Source: Campylobacter_A concisus_Y (lineage in GTDB: Bacteria; Campylobacterota; Campylobacteria; Campylobacterales; Campylobacteraceae). Taken from it: DNA of 14,496 nucleotides. The stretch spans positions 1-14,496 of the forward strand of contig NZ_CABPTY010000008.1 of the NCBI RefSeq assembly GCF_902460415.1, in the 5' to 3' direction. The stretch's first letter is position 1, and every line of letters begins with the position of its first letter. Both the position numbers and the translations under genes were made by a program. The notes beneath the pieces are model-generated. The model did not search any database and was not told where the DNA came from. It saw only the letters and a program-made list of their open reading frames with translations. Shown piece after piece: positions 13,783-14,496 of the stretch.

Positions 13783-13796
13783 GCAAAAATGATTCC
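13783..13796 (-). promoter_or_regulatory. flgL: Sigma-54 (RpoN) promoter of flgL
   Basis: On the minus strand GGAATCATTTTTGC is the GG-N10-GC core with a strong TTTGCTT -12 box. It lies about 31 bp before the flgL ATG, so the transcript would start near 13771 and include the AGGAAAA ribosome site. RpoN control of hook and hook-associated genes is established for Campylobacter. Confidence 0.75.
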
Positions 13797-13850
13797 GCTT
13801 GTTTTTATATCGGTAAAAATTTGATTTTTTTTAGCACAAAAAGTTTATTG

Positions 13851-13856
13851 TATAAT
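13851..13856 (+). promoter_or_regulatory. -10 box TATAAT upstream of yaaA
   Basis: An exact TATAAT, preceded by TTTATTG and T-rich sequence, lies 35 bp before the yaaA ATG on the plus strand. No -35 box is evident, which is normal in this genus. Confidence 0.55.
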
Positions 13857-13891
13857 CCAACAAAAATTTATATATAAAATAGGTAAGAAAA

Positions 13892-14496
13892 ATGGCACTA
13901 AAAATTCTCTTTTCTCCAAGCGAAAGTAAAATTTCTCTAAATACGAATAATAAATTTAATGGCAAGGATTTGATATTTCCAGAGCTTTTTGACAAAAGAG
14001 TTGAAATTTTAAACAGATATGATGAATTTTTAAAAAATGCAAATTTAGACGAGATAAAAAAGCTTTTTGGGCTAAAAGAGCTTGAAGAGAGTAAGCAGCT
14101 GCGAGAAAGCCTATCTCAAAAAGGCAGCATAAAAGCTATCTTAAGGTATGATGGCGTGGCTTATAAACATCTAAACTATCGTGGTTTAGACAATAAGGCG
14201 CAAAAATATATAGATAATAATGTTTTAATCTTTTCAAATTTATTTGGGCCTATCTTAGCAAAAGATGAGATACCAGAATACAAACTAAAGCAAGGTGAAA
14301 AGCTAGGTGGCTTTGAAATTTCAAAATTTTATGAAAAAAATTTTAGTAAAGCGGTTGATGAGTTTTTGCAAAATGATGAGATTTTAGACCTTAGAGCTAA
14401 GTTTTATGAAAAATTTTACACTATAAAAAAAGAATACATAACTTTTTGCTTTATAAAAAATAAAAAAATAGTGAGTCATCACGCAAAAGCATATAG
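13892..14496 (+). CDS. yaaA: YaaA-family peroxide stress protein, 3' end missing
   Basis: A start ATG at 13892 follows AGG at 13881-13883, and 201 codons are present before the window ends. The N-terminus MALKILFSPSESK carries the family motif (I-L-x-S-P-S/A-x-x-K), and the later segments RYDGVAYKHLNY, LIFSNLFGPILAKDEIPEYK and LDLRAKFYEKFY agree with the YaaA (DUF328/UPF0246) family. In E. coli YaaA binds DNA and limits intracellular iron damage during peroxide stress. The usual length is near 250, so roughly 50 residues are missing. It diverges from flgL with its own promoter and appears unrelated to the prophage. Confidence 0.85.
   Translation, partial: MALKILFSPSESKISLNTNNKFNGKDLIFPELFDKRVEILNRYDEFLKNANLDEIKKLFGLKELEESKQLRESLSQKGSIKAILRYDGVAYKHLNYRGLDNKAQKYIDNNVLIFSNLFGPILAKDEIPEYKLKQGEKLGGFEISKFYEKNFSKAVDEFLQNDEILDLRAKFYEKFYTIKKEYITFCFIKNKKIVSHHAKAY

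Overview
The window is a chromosomal segment of an epsilonproteobacterium, most likely a Campylobacter close to C. concisus. The evidence is the low GC content, T-rich leaders with extended -10 promoters, a GG-N10-GC sigma-54 promoter in front of flgL, the large FlgL, and the Zot-type filamentous prophage known from this genus. The species is an inference.

Positions 1 to about 8931 are an integrated filamentous phage (inovirus), whose left end lies outside the window. At the far left are a leftward small HTH regulator (61-312) and, overlapping it by ATGA, the start of a secreted-protein gene cut by the window edge. A divergent control region (about 313-540) carries repeated GTAA-N3-TTAC dyads and a structured leader. 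Rightward genes follow the Ff-phage plan: a probable ssDNA-binding protein (pV role), the major coat protein (pVIII role), a terminator, three tiny membrane proteins (pVII/pIX-like), a pIII-like adsorption protein, a pVI-like membrane protein, the Zot/pI assembly ATPase and a secretin (pIV). A hairpin-rich intergenic region (5823-6051) comes next and corresponds in position to the Ff origin/packaging region. It is followed by an HUH replication initiator, a small cytosine-C5 DNA methyltransferase (cargo) and a tyrosine integrase.

The integrase ends 46 bp from the 3' end of an initiator tRNA-fMet gene, which is the probable attachment site. tRNA-fMet and tRNA-Gln form a leftward operon driven by a perfect TTGACA-17-TATAAT promoter. 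Core genes fill the rest: ftsK and flgL leftward, and a partial yaaA rightward.

The most striking observation is an exact 11-bp tandem duplication (2661-2682) in the glycine-rich linker of the pIII-like gene. It shifts the frame and separates the N-terminal receptor-binding half from the C-terminal membrane anchor. Removing one copy restores a 465-residue protein. Other notable points are an overlapping pair of 8-bp stems with pseudoknot topology upstream of the ssDNA-binding gene, the operator dyads around the repressor gene, recurring GGTGTTT elements near phage start codons, and an ftsK gene with no ATG, GTG or TTG start for its membrane N-terminus.
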